DNA from: Sipunculus nudus
Lineage: Eukaryota; Annelida; Sipuncula; Golfingiida; Sipunculidae
Assembly: GCA_026874595.1 (NCBI GenBank)
Contig: CM049313.1
Location: forward strand, 57,929,159 to 57,993,158
DNA length: 64,000 nt
Direction: 5' to 3'
Shown: positions 1 through 12,921 of the stretch, in pieces
How positions within the stretch are numbered: position 1 is the first letter of the stretch
How the letters are laid out: each line of letters starts with the position of its first letter
The notes under the pieces: model-generated
What the model was told of the DNA's origin: nothing
The model's input: the letters and a program-made list of their open reading frames with translations, nothing else
The model's database searches: none
Position numbers and translations under genes: made by a program

Positions 1-1320
1 CTGAAGATGACCTCTGACCCTTGACCCTTGTCCCGAACTTGAAGTATGCCCTGGCGCCAAACAGGAGCACTTGTCTAGTTGAAGTGTTTTAACAACAGCA
101 ACAACAATATATGTTTTTTTATGTGTCGGAGATCAGTATAAATGGACCCACGCCCAACTTCAAATGATGGTTCACGAGAGGCGTCTTTACTTTTCTACTT
201 TATTATTAATTAACGATTTGTAAAATATAAGAATTGGTGGGACAGTGTAACTGATGTTCCTGTCCTTAGCTGTCAGTTTATCCTTCACGCGTTACGGGTT
301 ACAATGAATGATTCTACGTGAGAGGGGAAAAATAAGCAACAAATGAACGCGTGGAACGGGCTGGCAGCTTTGGCAATGGCAGAAGAGTCCTTTGAAGAAG
401 CAAGCTGACGCTATGACAAATTGTCCAGAAACATCGTGGCTGCTATGGATCATCCGGCACTGCCTGGCCCTAATGGACCGCACGGCAAATAAAAGCTTCC
501 ATCACTCAAAGACCTGCGCAGGACCCATCTGTCTTCTTCTTTTGGCGATGGGTTTTTATACAACCTGGCAGCAGCCATGTTTGTGGTCTGCGCTCCGACC
601 CACAGTCATTGTAAACTAGCATCGAAGCAGGCTGTCTCTGGCCACTCAATTTGATTGAGAGACGGTTTTTCTGAGCGTGTTAGAGAACTGGGGTGGCAAT
701 GCTTTACGCCTATTCCTAAAGGCAAGGCCTCATCAACGGTGAAAGCCCCCGATCTGCCTTATCCATTCAGCTCTATGGGAATTTTTCTTACTCCGGGTCA
801 AACATTATCTTTCACCGACACAACGCCATTGTTACGGCCAGGTCGCGTAATGTGCAAAATAAGTGCTCTGGTGATCACTCGTTTGATCTCCGAGGCCATA
901 TATAACAAAACAAGAGTGCCCGTTTTGATTTATTGGATTCCACGTTTATTAATTCTTTTCTTGCTTTCCATCTTAGACCTGTAAAGTGGAACATAAAGAA
1001 GTTCACACCTTGTGAAGGCCACTGAATCAAAAGAAAGATTGTTATGTCGTAAAAAACCTCATCTGATGAAATACGTAGTTATTTCCCTGGTTGCTTTTAA
1101 ACACTCTGTCTAATCTAGATGAGTAAACGTGCTCGGAATACTGAATAATTTGAAATAGTTTTTGACTAATGTTAAAAGAACTTGATATTAGTCTTCGTTG
1201 GACTATAAAAGTTTTCCTGCTTGCATGGTCCGTTGTGTAGAACTTTAAACGAAGAAGTACAATCCTGAAATTCCATGTGACTAGAAAATTAATTATAATA
1301 TAGAGGTTGAAACTACTATG
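1..1320. other. AT-rich intergenic or intronic DNA, no gene seen
   Basis: Short open frames exist on both strands (for example 392-619 and 655-984, + strand). Their predicted peptides show no domain, no signal peptide and no similarity I recognise, and they are flanked by no convincing splice sites. I see no RNA gene or repeat here. Confidence 0.5.
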
Positions 1321-1354
1321 TCTCTCTCTCTGTCTCTCTCTCTCTTTCTCTCTC
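1321..1354. repeat. (TC)n microsatellite
   Basis: An imperfect run of TC dinucleotides with single interruptions (a TG and a TTT). Read on the minus strand it gives an Arg/Glu-rich open frame that is a repeat artefact. Confidence 0.9.
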
Positions 1355-4300
1355 ATGTAGACCGTACAGAGATAAAGATAAAATAATCAATAACATCATA
1401 TTTGATGGTTAGAATTATTGATATATCATTAAATTATAGTGTGCATGCCGTTAAAGTGTATATACAGCTACACTGCAGGAAACTGATAAATGTTCATATA
1501 TACCTTTTCCCAATTCTTCAGTATTTTTGGGTAAAAAAGCCAAAAGCCCAAAATAAAGCCAGATTTTACAAAAATACTAAACAGGTATTGGTTACTAGTT
1601 CACAGAGAAGACCTTGCGGGAAGTTTCACGACAAGCCGTGCATGTATATAGGAGGGTCCACCGGAAGGTATATATTATTACTGTTTGTTGGTTGTTTGCT
1701 CGTTTTTTCGCTTACAGTTGTTTGTTTGTCAGCAACGTTACTCATAAAGTTATGGTGGCTTTTGATGAAATTAGTGGAAAGTTAAGGTTATAACGCATAG
1801 AATTTTGATTTAGAGGAAATCTGGGTCACCATATATGTTATTGCTCAAATTTTCTTCACCATATTGTTAGATAGAGTAATATGTTTTTCCTGGAGATTAT
1901 ACTGTTATAAGTGTCAGCGTTTGTGATGACCCGCAGGAGCTGACTTTTGATGCAATCGTGAAATTGATTGACCATGAAACACATTTCTCTGGGTTCCATA
2001 TATATCTTGCGCTTCTGAAACACACCTACATATTCTTTTTTACATCGGAGGTTTAAAAGGAAGAATAATGTCTAAAAGTGGAATAATGTATAATCGAACA
2101 CATTAACCTTATGTATGACTTTCTTCCGTTATCGAGGCCGAAGTTACCTTTAATGTCAGTATAGCCCATTTGTTTTAACAAGAGTTTGTATCAGGTGCGG
2201 GTCTATATCTACACCACTTGCTGCTAAGTTTCTGGGACACAACTGCAAGACTGTAAAATTAAAAAAAAAAAAAAAAAAGGGGAAAGGGAACACTACCAGC
2301 AGTTCTGCAATAGAAACAATATATTAGTTTAACCACTTTTGAAATTTTAGTTTCATTTTGCAGGTGTGATAAAGTCGTGTTCAGTGAAGTTTCGTGAAAT
2401 ATCGAGCGTGTTAGAGAGAGTAACAAGCAAAGCTAGCTTTAACAATATAACAAAAATCTATTATGCGCACCCTAAAAAGATTTATGTAAATTAATTTCCA
2501 TGTGGAACGTGTATTTGGAGCAAAAAGAGTAAAACCTTAAAATTACGACCACCACCGGGTCGATAAAGTGGTCGCAGTTTCGATGTGGTCGTCTAAGCGA
2601 GGTAATATATAGAGAGCAAAAAAAAAAAAAAAAAGAAACATGACCGTGATAATGTGATCGTTCTTTTGAGGTGGTCTCTGACCTAAGGTGCATGGTCATT
2701 AGGTTTTATTGTAAAGCATGTATGTTTTTGGATTTGACCATGAGCTTGAGGCACGAAGTATCCCACTATAATTTGAGAACTGGGGCTTGGTCCAAAAGAA
2801 GCGTTACTCCGCTTTTTTATTTGCCCATGCACGTATACTTGTCACGAAAATCTCTCTGCAGATTCTCGACAGGACGCTGTCCTCGAGAAACTTTCGCGTC
2901 TCATCCCCTCGCCCTTATCGAACACTGACATGTTTATCCTCCCAGTTTCTCGAAACGCACGGGGGGCGCCATTTTGCGTAAACACTAAAATCCGGATGTC
3001 ATAGGTCGCATGTCGAATTAATATTCGGCAGTAGATTCTTGGAGCAATTCTTTTTTTAATGTTTTTACTCCTTTATAACAAAATGACATGGTTATGCTTA
3101 AATTAGAGTACAGATTCGTCTACCTTCGGGAACAAAGTGGTAGAGTCTTTATATCTATATTATCACCTCTTTATTGTCCCTTAATGATATCGTATAAAAC
3201 TTGTTCCAAACTTCATCCTCTGAATAATATACATGTATAATAACTCTCACATAAATATCTGTTATTTACATCTTTCATCAAATTAACTAGAGTTTATATG
3301 TTATAAATGATACTGAAGTACCCTTTCACACATTTTAGTGCATTCTCATTACTTCAATAAGGGAAAACTCCATTCATATATTTTATCTTCCTCTTATTTA
3401 CAGAAACTAACGACATAAGTCGAATGAGCACGTGCGCTCCTCTACATACATCATTACCACCCTACGATACACATACCAGTCATTTTTAACCTAAAAACAA
3501 ATGTGTGAAACAAAATTACATCCAATTTCAACACCTGCAGCTCACTCATTAAACGTATTTACTTTGTGACAAAAAATGGTCGAAAACATCACGACATGGC
3601 ACGGATTTACGACATGCAAGCGAGTCATTCTAAATGTGTGTAATACAAGCTCATTACAAATGGCGCATTTTGGAAACACAGCTTTGATACAGTCAAGCGG
3701 TCGTATTAAGTCATTTGGTGGTTGCGGTACATGCAGGCTTTGTGTGTAATAAAGGTGATTAGCGTACCAGCACGGGTCGGCAGCGATCCTAACACACAGG
3801 GTACTTGAATACCAAGAGAATACTGATTATTTTGCAGGTGTTTGATTGCTCATCTAAGGTCAAATGTCCCCACTTGGGCAGTATTCGTCATTGAGGATTA
3901 GTATAAACATCCGGGTCGGTACATGATTTGCTTCTGTTGTGTGACGATATTGATATAAACATGTTTATATACTTATAGCTATATTTATACACATATTGAT
4001 CTTCACACCGTATTCCGTTATTGTACCAGTTTCCACTCGAGTAAAGTGTGACTGAAACTTCTCAATCAGACCTATTTTTTTATTAAGAGGTCTTAAGTGT
4101 ATTATGTTTCATGTTCGTCAGACAATTTTTGAATTTGAATTATCCCTGGAATCGATGGAGAAATGGTTTGTTATCCAGACATTGTTACCATAGGACTGAT
4201 TCCAATTAAAAACCATGGTGTGCTGGAAACTGGCCAAATCTTTGGTCATGCAATTAATTGACTGATTCTAAACAAATGATAAAAACCATTCCTGAATTAC

Positions 4301-4468
4301 CTGACAGTTTCATATACAAGAGATTGTCTTGGCTTTTAGAAAAAGACATTTCGCTTTACCAATGGCTTTTTGCCTCGAGCCAGTAGTGCACAAATACTTA
4401 AAGGTGTCCATTCAATTACCTTTTGAAACAGAAATGTATATGATTTCTGGCTTCCTCCGTGTATATAT
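1355..4468. other. AT-rich DNA without a recognisable gene
   Basis: The stretch holds two homopolymer A tracts (2261-2278, 18 bases; 2618-2634, 17 bases). These could be tails of old retroposed copies, but no element body is recognisable upstream. The part at about 3520-3920 is less AT-rich and more complex than its surroundings, with an E-box (CAGGTG) and a TGACCTTA-type nuclear-receptor half site on the minus strand. It may be regulatory but does not code. Confidence 0.45.
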
Positions 4469-4483
4469 TGTAACAGGTGTCTG

Positions 4484-4584
4484 TTTTATTGTGCGCAGGA
4501 GTGTTCCATGTGTCTGTTGACATTCTGATTCGTGTTAGGCACGCCCTGGTTTATTGTGCGTCGGAGTGTTACATGTGTCTGTTA
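4484..4584. repeat. 65-bp tandem duplication
   Basis: A segment beginning TTTATTGTGCG and running through GGAGTGTT-CATGTGTCTGTT is present twice with a 65-bp offset and a few mismatches (first copy from about 4484, second from about 4549). It lies at the 5' side of the probable LTR below and may be a U3 enhancer duplication, a common feature of LTRs. Confidence 0.65.
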
Positions 4585-4753
4585 GGCAGACATAGTTAGA
4601 TGCCATGGGAGACGTGCGAGTTGGGCTGGCTCGCGTGTGGGATCTCAAGCGTAGAAACACAGCGTTCTTTGTTCTAGATGTTTCAAGTCTGTTCCTGTAA
4701 GGTGTGTATTGTTCTTTGGAGTTTTCCATTTCTAGCATATTCGGATAAAAAGT

Positions 4754-4762
4754 TATAAATAG
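4754..4762 (+). promoter_or_regulatory. TATA box of the probable LTR
   Basis: TATAAATAG is followed about 30 bp downstream by a GC-richer block (GAGCCGGGAGGGAG) that would hold the transcription start of the R region. The match to the TATA consensus is seen; promoter activity is inferred. Confidence 0.4.
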
Positions 4763-5400
4763 GGCCTGTGTTTAGAGCCGGGAGGGAGAGAGAGAAAAAT
4801 TCCAGCGGACACACAAGAGTGTGAGTTAGTTTTGGGACCTTACCGATAATTGCAGTGGTGTCAGATATTTAACGGACTTAATACTGATTTAATACGGACT
4901 GTCTCCAGTTGCCTTTGGGTTATTACATTTTACTAGTATCATTTGATTTAAACTACTCTTGTTGAGCTATGACAGTGGTGGTATCCAGATATCAAAGCCT
5001 AGGATCGGGACACTCTGGTACTGTACATTTTATTTGTTATACTGTGTTATTGTATCGAATTAGTATATTATAATGTTAGGATTGTTTTAAGAATAAAATA
5101 TAATTGTTTGTTAACAAAAAAAAAAAAAAAACCACTGACTTCATTATTCATTCCCCTAAACATTTCACGCTGCCTGGTGTAACAGAATCTGATTTTTTTT
5201 TATCTCCATAACAAAATTTATGCTCGTCACGACTACGTGATCTGTTGTTGTTAGCTTCCGTAACAATATTGATGATCTATAAGGGTAATTTTTGTGGTGA
5301 ACAATTCTTATATAACGCCTTCGTGAAGGATGAATGAATTTGTTTATCAACAACATGTTTGTAAACAGAGCAATTTTTGACAAACGGGAAACATGTAAGC

Positions 5401-5640
5401 TAAGGTGGTAGGTTGCATATATGCGGAGCTATAGAAAAGTCACTTGTTGCAAAACGCCATTTGCAAAGTTCTTGCTTATATGACTTGCTACCAGATGCCC
5501 TTGTTGAATTAATTTTGATTATTTTGGCGGGCCCCCACATGCTATAAACACGTTGATAAAACAACACAAGCAGCTGTGTGTGGTGATATCCACATTTTCT
5601 GGCCTATTTTTATAAAATGCTCCAAGGTATTACCTCTAGT
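5401..5640 (+). repeat. diverged dispersed repeat, copy 1
   Basis: This segment aligns by eye, same orientation, with 27,339-27,571. Shared landmarks in order are TAAGGTGG, GGTTGCATAT, TGCGGA, GCCATTTGCAAA, GACTTGC, a GGCCCCC-CATAT block, CAAACAGCT/CAAGCAGCT, TTTCTGGCCTA and TTTTATAA. The family is not one I can name. No coding potential is visible. Confidence 0.7.
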
Positions 5641-6175
5641 GTATACTTAATACTTCATGACTCAGTAGAAAGAAGTCTAATTTTGATGTAGAGTAACACA
5701 AAAACGCTGCAGGTGGAAGAATGCAATGGTTCAGGTTCATGCAATAGCTCTTTGCTCTAACGTACAGGCAATGTCTTATCCATTAAGTTGTCATTTGAAG
5801 TTGTGACGACGGACGCCAGCGTAACCCTAATTTTACAAATAGTATTTCCTAATTTCTTCTGATATAAGATTTAAAATTCCTAATTTCCAAATGACAGCAT
5901 TGTTTAAAATCATAAAATATTAATTTTCAGAACATTTGTTGACTTCTAGAGCATTGTCATATACGCCATGTCTCATTAATTTATTAGGAAGAGTATAGTA
6001 TTAAGTTTATTTAAACGAACAAGTGGTATTTCAACGCCACATTGGATGTAGACAAAACCACGTTCTTCAGTTACATATTGGCTGGCAAACGGAGGGAACA
6101 CATGACTGACATCTAGGACAGTGATCTGCAGTTCTTTTCAGTTTTAGCACTACATATCTTAATATGCTGGACCAT
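5641..6175. other. AT-rich DNA, nothing recognised
   Basis: I see no open frame of interest, repeat or RNA gene. Confidence 0.4.
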
Positions 6176-6446
6176 GGGGCCTGGAGAGTCAAGTCTTAAA
6201 ACGATCGGCTCTCTCCGCTGGCGACCCGGGTTCGATCCCCGGCGTGGCTTTGAGAATGGGCTGTAGTCGCCCGCCTAAGGCAGGCGCGCTTTTTTGGGTG
6301 TTCCCCGGGTTCCTCCCAATATAGACACTACATGTGTATAAAGACACTACCAAACACCATCACCCGAGCCGTGGGCAGTGTTTAGTATGAGTTATATTTA
6401 CTATTTGTACGATCCATGTAAAGTTAATAAAGTTTAAAGTTTCAGG
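6176..6446 (+). mobile_element. tRNA-derived SINE, copy 1
   Basis: The 5' head looks like a tRNA with a degenerate A box (around AGTCAAGTCTTAAAACG) and a good RNA polymerase III B box (GGTTCGATCC). A body of about 170 bp follows, ending in an AATAAAGTTTAAAGTTT-type tail. The same family occurs at 8463 in the same orientation: both start GGGCCTGGA-AGTC and share the GCTCTCTCCGCTGGC block, the B box, CCCCGGCGTGGCT, an ATCCGAGCC/ACCCGAGCC block and the tail ATCCATGTAAA. The copies differ by many substitutions and indels, so they are old. The A box of this copy is damaged relative to copy 2. Confidence 0.8.
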
Positions 6447-7030
6447 GTATTTGACATTATATATGCTAGACAAGCCATGCATGCAGGGCCAGCTGACCTA
6501 TAACGGCCAGTATAAACATGCCCTGGGATCAATTGCTATCGTTTCACACTGTCACCCTTGACATTAAAATCACCTTTATAATACATGATAAATGGTTCAT
6601 GCAGGACTAACTCAAGACGGAGGGATTCAAATCAGATCATATTATGGATTCATTTTATACAAGTATTACTTGCATGCACATTTCAGCCCGCCAAACAGGA
6701 CTAAATAAAGTTTTTTTCACAGTCAGTTTAACTTATGTCTAAAAAGAATATTCCGGCCATGCATCGGTAGAATGATATTGTTAACACAACTTCAGGCGAA
6801 ATTATTTCCGATATTGCTAATATCTTTGAAAACATTAAATCTAAAACAATACACAGTTATAAGTATGTTACGGAATCTAATAATAACAGATCACGTTATC
6901 CTATATTTGAAAGTAGTTATAGGTCATATAAAAAGGGATCTGAATTTGTCAACATATTTCAAATTTTGATATGATAAATATACACATTGAAAATGTATGT
7001 ATTCAAGATAATGTTATTGTAGCGATATAT

Positions 7031-7071
<41 letters not shown>

Positions 7072-8462
7072 TCTTTTTCACAAACGTAATAAAGATAAAA
7101 AATAAACTAATTTAGCCATGCTACTGTCTTTTACAATCGAGCCTGGCATTTATATATGCGGTGTATTATTGACTATCATGCCGTGACAGAAATGTTTTTG
7201 TCTTCATGTTTCAATTCTGTCAAATTTAATTGCAATTGTATTTGTCACATCAGAAAGGATATTAATGTTAGGGAAAGCTTGTAAAACATTTTGGTTCAAT
7301 TTGTCGATGATTGAAACAAAACAGACCGATGCTTAATTAATCGATTTTTTTGTTTATCATTTGTATCTATGGTTTGTATACGGTATTAACGGCAGACCGC
7401 TTGCCGATTTTCATTAAGAGCACTACTAACAACACGTATGTTTACGGTCATGCTGCATGACAGGTCAAGGTAACGGTCAAGTCGGTCCAGTTTAAATATT
7501 GTTCACTATTTTGTATTCCACCTTGTCTATCTCTCTGACAGGAACAGAATTTTTTCTCTAGAAAAATCGTTTGCGACCGATAAAACCAAAGTTCAAACAA
7601 TTTAACTGCATGTTTATGAAAAATATCGACTATTATTATATGAATGTAATCGATTATTCGACACAGCACAGCACTATGAGATAGACCTATATATCCATAA
7701 ACCAGTGTCTGTCCATATCCTAATGGTTAACATGCACGAAGGACTCTGTGTGTCAGATACACAAAAGTATCAGGCTTATCTGCTGTTGTTATCAGTATAG
7801 GTATTCTATATATACAACACCTGGGATACAAGATATAATTTCAAAACATAAATAAAATGCACAAACCTATCCCTTTCATTGATTTATTGAAAAAAAGACA
7901 AACAAATTGTCCGATGCAAACTTGTACAATATTTTATTAGGAAAATAATTACAGAAAAAAATGGAGTTCTTTTTTATTGGCAGCATAAAAGTATATATAT
8001 TTTGTAACTGAGAACTGCCTGGTTCTTTATATAAAACATGCCTGGAATTCCCAAAGACTTTGACAATGTCTCCGGCATCCACGTTGGAACTGGGTGGATA
8101 TTTGGTTCTGAAAAGCATTTGTGCATATGTTTCACAAAAAAAAAATTTTAAATATAAAAAAGGGGTTAAAACATTTTTTCTACGCAAAGTGAAATCAGTT
8201 GAATCTTGATGCGTGTAAAGGATAGATTTGAGGATTGACCATAGATTTGATATTAAAATATGTAGCAATGTAATTATATAAAAACTAAATAATAAAATCG
8301 TCGATCTTTAAATAATACAATTATCACAATTGTTCTGTTAGAGTGATCTTAAACTATGAGATCGGTAATTTATATACCTGAGGATAGTATAGTGTGGACT
8401 TATATTGCTGGTTAACTTTATTCATGTTAGATATATTTTTATTCAAAAGAAAGTAACATCTA
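6447..8462. other. AT-rich DNA without a recognisable gene
   Basis: The stretch holds one (TA)n tract (7034-7069) and short open frames such as 7876-8268 on the minus strand (130 codons). That frame has low-complexity, Phe/Lys-rich composition and no recognisable domain. Confidence 0.4.
7034..7069. repeat. (TA)n microsatellite
   Basis: An uninterrupted TA dinucleotide run of about 36 bp. Confidence 0.9.
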
Positions 8463-8695
8463 ATGGGCCTGGACAGTCGAGTGGTAAAACGCTCAGCTCT
8501 CTCCGCTGGCACCAGGGTTCGATCCCCGGCGTGGCTAAATGAGAGTCGGTTTCAGTTGCCCGTCCAATGTCGATGGTTTCATCCACCCCTACAGCCTATA
8601 CCGAACGCCACCATCCGAGCCTTGAAGCTTGCGATGCATGCATTACAGTTATTATAACTAGTTGTAAAATCCATGTAAAATAAATAAAGTTTATA
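8463..8695 (+). mobile_element. tRNA-derived SINE, copy 2
   Basis: Second member of the family at 6176. The A-box-like region reads AGTCGAGTGGTAAAACGC and the B box GGTTCGATCC. The body is shorter than in copy 1, and the tail ATAAATAAAGTTTA is preceded by ATCCATGTAAA. The 64-codon open frame across the head is a by-product. The preserved A box makes this the better preserved copy of the pair. Confidence 0.8.
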
Positions 8696-8739
8696 TCCAT
8701 ACAGTTACAGGCAAGACCTTATACCTTATCATGTATCAA

Positions 8740-9045
8740 AAACACATAACTGATTTTTATTCATTACTGGTGATTTTTCATAGCATGGAAAATATTATAA
8801 CTGATTTTTTTTTAATTCTTTATTTATTATTTTTGTGGATGGACAATTATTAAACTTTATTTTTATTATTTACTGGATATTTTTTTTGTATGGATAAATA
8901 TTATAACTGATTTTTTTAATTCTTTATTTGTTATTTTTTGTGTATGGGCAATTCTTTAACTTTATTTTTATTATTTACTGGATATTTTTTTGTGTATGGA
9001 TAATTCTATAACTGATTTTTAGTAACTATTGGTTATTTTTTGAGA
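8740..9045. repeat. AT-rich minisatellite, ~105-bp unit
   Basis: The word ATAACTGATTTTT recurs at 8797, 8903 and 9008, giving unit lengths of 106 and 105 bp. Each unit contains two related halves of about 53 bp, each with a TATGG(A/G)-AATT block followed by TTTATT-rich sequence. The array begins directly after the SINE at 8463. Confidence 0.75.
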
Positions 9046-10171
9046 AAGAGATCCTCTGATTATCGACACCCCTCTTCCTTTCTCATCATCGATTAAGTAA
9101 GGTAAAATACGCAGATCCTTAACAATAGGCAGACAACAAATATCCTTAAAATGGTCCTTTGAAATCAGTTTTATACTTTTTGATTATTATTTGTCCTCCC
9201 TGTAGGTCTCGTATGGGTACGTTTCGACCAGCTTTGACAGTTAAGACTGTAATAAATGTATTTTTTTTTAAATTGGTACACACGAAGGATATGGTTATAC
9301 ACATCCATACATAGCCAGTGCAATCAATGTGTATGATCAATCAAAGTATGATACTTATGGAATACTAATAAACAAACACCTTATACAGTTATATACATGT
9401 ACATTGATACATTGATTAAACATTAATTAAATGAAAATAAGAACCGTGTATATATAAACGTGTGTTCATTCATGGTTGAGTGTTACCGCAAAAAGTTTAA
9501 CGATTTTCAAAATGCCGTTGCATCCATCATTCACAGATAATTTATATTTATCGGTTCTTGATGAGGGGCTATCTGTGCTGTGAATTTATGTTCGATAATG
9601 TGTTGACCTGCCGCTTGATGCGCTGGATAAAACTGATCTAAAACGTGGTTTAACTCTGCCTGATTTCCCACGGGGCGGCCTGAAACGTGCGCTTATTAAT
9701 TCATTAAACACGACGGTCATTATGCGCCAACTATCACATATGGTAAGCACACATAAAATAAAGAAATACGATATTATTACAGAAAAACCCAAACGATAAT
9801 AAGTAAAAAGAGAGTCCTGTAAGATATTTATTACAGCCGGGGTGTCAGAACCCTCGTATAAATCGCATTAGTTTTAACCGTATCAAATATTTGCCTGATC
9901 TTGAGGTTCTAATTGAATCAGGTACATAATATTAAGGCTTTAAGCGGATTACGCGGTCAATGTGGACACATTAATGACGTTAAACAATTAATCTCTAGTC
10001 TTATTTATACCAACTTTGCATCAACTCTTTAATTTTCTCTTCATGTCAGACCAGTTTGATGATGCAGGTATCTGGATGATTCCCCTATTCGTTAAGATCA
10101 TCTCTTTGCTCCTTCATGCAGTTTTCTCTTCAGTTAGTTCTTTTTTTTTGACGCATACATCTAGGCTATTC

Positions 10172-10202
10172 CACACACACACCCTCACACACACACACAC
10201 GC
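10172..10202. repeat. (CA)n microsatellite
   Basis: A CA dinucleotide run with one CCTC interruption. Confidence 0.85.
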
Positions 10203-11476
10203 GATGTTCAAACTTGGGTTTAAAAACTGGACCTTACATTAATGCGTTTAATGTAACAATATTTGTGGATATGCATTATATGCAGGGACTTCGCATCTGT
10301 TTACAGCACGTACAAAAATATTTTCATATGGGCACAGATATTGCAGTGTTTATACTCAATCCGTTAGAACTCTGCTGTCCATGCCTGTACCCCGCGTTCA
10401 TTGTTTTTATACTCTGATGTCACGGTTACTCATCTGAGCCAATTAATGCATATGAAATCGCCTATATGAATGTTCCACTGACCTAAGATATATCTCAATT
10501 AAGATTCACAAAATAGGAAGTTATTTCACTTATTTTAGTCAAACATTTTTTTAATGATATTAAACAAAACAAACAAAAAATGACCGTAGAATTTTTCTCC
10601 AGTTCTAAATGTATACACCTTATGCAGAACGTAATGGTGTATATCAGATTTGGAAAAATGCTGAGTGTACAATGATTATCTCTGCTTGTCAGAAAGATGA
10701 ACATGCATGCATCGTCAACTCCTGAATATATACCGGTATTCCATGCATTCACTTATTGACATCCTGGCATAGATATCCTGAAAAGTACTTAAAAAATCAA
10801 ATAATTCATTATACGTTGTTGTTTTAATTTATTTGTCATATTGATTTCAATCTAAATTTTAAACCATTGATTAAATCGATTCATGAAATGGTGCAAAATA
10901 AACATGGCATGTAATTAAAAGGCAATATATGATGCCCTTAACTTCATCTTTGAATGAAATAAATTTCTATCGTTTTAATATAAAAAGTTCCATGAAACAT
11001 CATATAAAGAAATATGCATGGATATAAGATTTATGGATGGATCCAAGTGGAATACACAACAGTCTTAACTTTATAACTCTCACTCTAAAATGGAAAATGA
11101 AGAGTTAACCCTTTTCATTTTATAAGTTAATATAGATCATATATAATTTGCACTATATATATGGTGATATATATGTAGTGTCCGAATAAAGGCAGTTCCA
11201 TGTGCACATGCAGTAAGTAATAACATATATTATAATGCATATATGTAGTTAACAAAAACGATAATTAGAGTCCGTAAGATCAATATACAAACTCATTAAA
11301 ATATAAACACAATAATCGATATCACCTATAAGTCTCCGAATGTATACTGGTATATGTAATGCATGCAGAGAATATAGACATTGCTTCATCACATATTAAA
11401 TATTATTTATATTTCTAAAATATTTAGCTACGACATTTTTAAGGAACATATAAATTGTGAAAATAGGATTTTATTT

Positions 11477-11501
11477 AAGGAAACCCCACTTTGGTTTCCT
11501 T
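11477..11501. other. 9-bp perfect hairpin
   Basis: AAGGAAACC (11,477-11,485) and GGTTTCCTT (11,493-11,501) are exact reverse complements separated by 7 bases. No function is known to me. Confidence 0.6.
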
Positions 11502-11813
11502 TCGTTTTTGTAAAACGCAAAATCTCATGTTAGATTCTCCTTCATTTATTTAAATTTAATAAATGTTTGAACATCCAACAGATTTCCTTTCAGAATTATA
11601 ATACTGATTCCGTTTTAGGCAACGTGTCATGTATTATTTATCTTTTTATTCTATGATGCCATAATGTTAGTTCTTCATATTTAGGTATAATATTCAGTTG
11701 TATATATTCTTCTTAAGCGATTCAGAGTTTTAGAGTTTTAAATCGGCAAATTCTAATGACACAGGAAATATGTTTTAACACGACCCGAAAGTTTTAGCAC
11801 AAAAAATGTGATA

Positions 11814-11816
<3 letters not shown>

Positions 11817-11861
<45 letters not shown>
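11817..11861. repeat. (TA)n microsatellite
   Basis: An uninterrupted TA run of about 45 bp. Confidence 0.9.
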
Positions 11862-11864
<3 letters not shown>

Positions 11865-12921
11865 CTTTTCTGGACTTCAAAATATTCATTTCTAAAATAT
11901 AATCATTTATATATTTATCGATTATTGTACCGACAAGTTATACACTTGAAACAATAACGTATATATTCATTCATGCAGAGAATAGCACGCGACCGTGCAT
12001 CTTTTTTCAAAATGGATGATTATAATATATATTATATATAGTATTTTCAATAGGATTTCAGTTGGAGTAGACATGCATGTAACCCAAATTGTACATTGCT
12101 AATATATTATTTAATGTACTCGTTATTACAAATATTACCAGTAATGAACGATTGATTAGGATCTGAAATAGAACGTTAATAAACAGGTGTAAACGCACAG
12201 AGAGTATATTTTACATGTGAACAGTGAAAAAAATTTATGCAAAATTCTTGGTCACTACCATCACAATTAACAAGCAATGGTTTAAAAATTTAAAAGGAAT
12301 TTCGTATGAATATAGACATTTTTTTCGATAAAGATAAATCTTAATAATAATTTCGGGATCGGAATAAAAGTTATTCATTAATTATTTCATAGTATACTTT
12401 TTTCGTCAGAACTAGTCATATTTTAAGATATACAAAATCGCACTTAACCAACTGATCTTAATCAAAAAGATCAAAATTCTTTTTGATTCTTTCTGTTAAT
12501 AAAGAAAAATTAAGAAATTTATTTTGATGCAAATATTCCTGAAAAAGACCAGTGTTAATTCAAAGTCTAAATCTCGATATAAAAAGAAATATAACATTGA
12601 ATCGTTGTGATTTAATTGTAATGATATGAAAAACATGATATGTATTTTATAGGTTATAGTATCATATATATATATTTCTTCATTGATATTTTATTGCATA
12701 TGACCTAAACTTGAAGAAATATATAGATAATTAAATTATTATGGAAATAATTTTCATTAAGTGGTTGTGTAATGAAAAATAACTGACAAAATACTTAATT
12801 CGTGATAAAAGTGGACTTTGTCATGACAACGAGCTATACGGCTTGACAGTTACGTAACTTCGAAAGAAATATGACTGACGATCCAGGGCTTTGTTTCGGA
12901 CAAATTTCTCATTAAACGTCC

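Larger units (their letters stand above)
4469..5184 (+). mobile_element. probable solo LTR of an LTR retrotransposon
   Basis: The segment has the U3-R-U5 layout of a long terminal repeat. There is a duplicated upstream block, a TATA box (TATAAATAG, 4754-4762), a polyadenylation signal AATAAA (5092-5097) about 340 bp later, an A-tract (5116-5131) and a short final block ending GGTGTAACA at 5184. The left end is uncertain: either TGTAACAGGTG at 4469 or TGTTACATG at 4567. The second gives a perfect 6-bp inverted terminus (TGTTAC/GTAACA). I see no primer-binding site, gag or pol on either side, so it would be a solo LTR. I could not find a clean target-site duplication, and an ordinary short promoter plus transcript end cannot be excluded. 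Confidence 0.5.
9046..12900. other. AT-rich DNA without a recognisable gene
   Basis: The part at about 9470-9760 is more complex and less AT-rich (it includes GATTTCCCACGGGGCGGCC) and could be a conserved non-coding element. The rest is low complexity. Open frames at 10,016-10,417 (+) and 10,495-10,752 (-) show no recognisable domain. Confidence 0.4.

Noticed and set aside
655-984. A 109-codon + strand frame with a hydrophobic C-terminus
   Set aside because: No recognisable family and no supporting signal. The hydrophobic end comes from TTT/CTT-rich DNA.
6176-8540. Possible functional tRNA genes at the heads of the SINEs
   Set aside because: The cloverleaf is not complete, the A box is degenerate, and the heads are fused to SINE bodies with a shared 3' tail.
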